DNA from: Gammaproteobacteria bacterium
GTDB taxonomy: Bacteria; Pseudomonadota; Gammaproteobacteria; Methylococcales; Methylomonadaceae
Reading direction: 5' to 3'
DNA: 39,419 nt
NCBI GenBank assembly: GCA_016874115.1
Contig: VGVA01000009.1
Span: 1 to 39,419, forward strand
Shown here: piece by piece, positions 38,306-39,419 of the stretch
Layout: the number at the start of each line of letters is the position of its first letter
Numbering within the stretch: position 1 is the stretch's first letter
Notes under the pieces: generated by a model
The model's database searches: none
Told to the model about the DNA's origin: nothing
What the model saw: the letters and a program-made list of their open reading frames with translations, nothing else
Made by a program: the position numbers and the translations under genes

Positions 38306-38916
38306 TTTTGTTAAAGAAGATATATAGACGAAAAATGCTTAATTCGGAAGGATCCAATCTTTCCCGGATCATTACTGAACGATTGTTGACTTCTGATCAG
38401 ATTTGTCGAGTAGATTTCGATTCAATCGATAATGTAACTGTAGTGTTCTTTCAAGATTTTTTGTTCCCGCTGGTTCTTGAGTTTGGGAGCGAAACCATAA
38501 AAAGCAGGGTTCATTTGATGAATTTGTCAGCTGAACATCATTTAGCCTACGAAGAAGCTTTTTTAAAGTCCTCCCAATATTTGGACAGGGTTGCAGCTCG
38601 GGATACCAAAACATTTGGCGACATATCTGATATCACTTGTGATTTACTTATTAAAGCCAGGGAATTGTCGCGCAGTGATCCATCTGCTGCTCATATTATT
38701 TTTGGGTTGGGGTCTGGAATGATTGAATCTCTTGCGAATATGGATATTGAACAAATTCGTCGAATTTCGTCTTCTGGCGTTATTTGTTTTGAACCACGAT
38801 TTACCGCAGAGTTCGCATCGAAACTGGCTGCCTTACAGGGAGATGAGATCGACGTATTTTTGAATGTCATCGGTAGTATAGACATGGAAGGGGTCTATGA
38901 GTCTGAATATCATTAA
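38302..38916 (+). CDS. Fusion protein: N-terminal STAS-like (DUF4325) domain and C-terminal FlhD-like domain
   Basis: N-term CRVDFDSIDNVTVVFFQDFLFPLVLEFGSETIKSRVHLMNLSAEHHLAYEEAF; C-term DLLIKARELSRSDPSAAHIIFGLGSGMIESLANMDIEQIRRISSSGVICFEPRF. Confidence 0.8.
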   Translation: MILLKKIYRRKMLNSEGSNLSRIITERLLTSDQICRVDFDSIDNVTVVFFQDFLFPLVLEFGSETIKSRVHLMNLSAEHHLAYEEAFLKSSQYLDRVAARDTKTFGDISDITCDLLIKARELSRSDPSAAHIIFGLGSGMIESLANMDIEQIRRISSSGVICFEPRFTAEFASKLAALQGDEIDVFLNVIGSIDMEGVYESEYH

Positions 38917-39218
38917 TCGCTATGCTATCGCCATTGAGCTTCTGTCTCTTGAAGCAAGAATTAACATCATTTCAGATGAGACAGGGTTGTCACCTAAGAT
39001 TCTACGCAAAGCGTTTGTCGATATGCACAAACGATCCCCACCGAGAGGACCTTTAAAATTCAACTCGAATTTTATATATAAGAGCTTCCTAAGAACGAAG
39101 GAAGCCACAGTATTTGTGTTCTTTTTTCGCATTGAAATCCATGATGAGTTTATTCAGCGATGTATTAACGCGTATCGCCGATACGAAGCATATATATTGA
39201 CTGTTTATAAAGTCAGAC
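38897..39218 (+). pseudogene. Second FlhC-like gene, truncated by IS21-family insertion (ORF runs to 39274 through IS sequence)
   Basis: AIAIELLSLEARINIISDETGLSPKILRKAFVDMHKRSPPRGPLKFNSNFIYKSFLRTKEATVFVFFFR is FlhC-like; zinc-binding C-terminus missing. Confidence 0.82.
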
Positions 39219-39274
39219 TGTCCGGCGTCAATTATCTTTGCCGGTTTGACGTCAATTACTCTGGCCGGTTTTAG
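39219..39274. repeat. IS21-family terminus with 24-bp tandem repeats
   Basis: TGTCCGGC-GTCAATTATCTTTGCCGGTTTGAC-GTCAATTACTCTGGCCGGTTTTAG. Confidence 0.75.
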
Positions 39275-39287
39275 TTTAAAAAATGGG

Positions 39288-39419
39288 TTACTTTTTTACG
39301 CGTTGTTTTTTCCGATAGCTTTCTCCTTCAATTTCAATAATGGTGGCATGGTGGATAATTCGGTCAATTGCCGCAACGGTCATCATGGTGTCAGGAAAGA
39401 TTTGATCCCATTGGCTGAA
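39288..39419 (-). mobile_element. istB: IS21-family helper ATPase IstB, C-terminal end (partial)
   Basis: Minus frame FSQWDQIFPDTMMTVAAIDRIIHHATIIEIEGESYRKKQRVKK*. Confidence 0.93.

Noticed and set aside
38897-39274. Intact 125-aa second FlhC
   Set aside because: Last ~18 codons are encoded by IS21 terminal repeats and the FlhC zinc-binding region is missing
22200-39419. Complete SXT-like ICE or plasmid
   Set aside because: No integrase, relaxase, coupling protein, pilin, TraC, TraF/H/G or replication gene is visible in the window
1-39419. CRISPR arrays, tRNA or rRNA genes
   Set aside because: No regularly spaced repeat-spacer arrays, tRNA cloverleaf sequences or rRNA stretches were recognised by eye; a tRNAscan/Infernal run would be decisive

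Overview
The window appears to be a chromosomal segment from a gammaproteobacterium, possibly methanotroph-like (the taxon is inference). It has two parts. (1) About 1-22.2 kb is an energy-metabolism region: a DUF2459-like lipoprotein, a voltage-gated K+ channel with a zinc-ribbon tail, an Rnf operon in the order rnfC-D-G-E-A, small Cys-rich membrane ORF, plant-type ferredoxin-NADP reductase-like flavoprotein, palindromic MITE-like element, rnfB, then a VTT/DedA-like protein. It continues with an NAD-linked soluble [NiFe] hydrogenase cluster (hoxF-U-Y-[membrane ORF]-H-protease-hypA-hypB) converging on hypF-C-D-E. It ends in a 5'-truncated Pat-type acetyltransferase whose homology stops at about 22.2 kb. 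(2) About 22.2-39.4 kb is a more AT-rich mobile island with a partial F-type (SXT/IncC-like) conjugative secretion system. It has traV, dsbC, traB, traK, traE, traL, an OmpA-like lipoprotein, a lytic transglycosylase, traN, traU, traW (trbC-traW fusion), a trhF-like peptidase and a trbI-like gene, all on the minus strand, with terD and a terC/DUF475 gene at the operon head. A divergent four-gene regulatory operon encodes FlhD-like, FlhC-like, a fused STAS-like(DUF4325)-FlhD, and a second FlhC truncated by an IS21-family element. The strongest candidates for undescribed biology are the tandem FlhDC-type activator operon with its STAS-FlhD fusion, and a 43-bp element (36/43 identical) found only in front of the two conjugation/ter operons, which looks like its target box. 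Other notable items are the FNR-containing Rnf operon, a diverged in-frame duplicate of the rnfC 5' end, a membrane ORF between hoxY and hoxH, and inverted perfect DnaA boxes between two T4SS operons. All calls come from reading motifs and ORFs; no searches were run.
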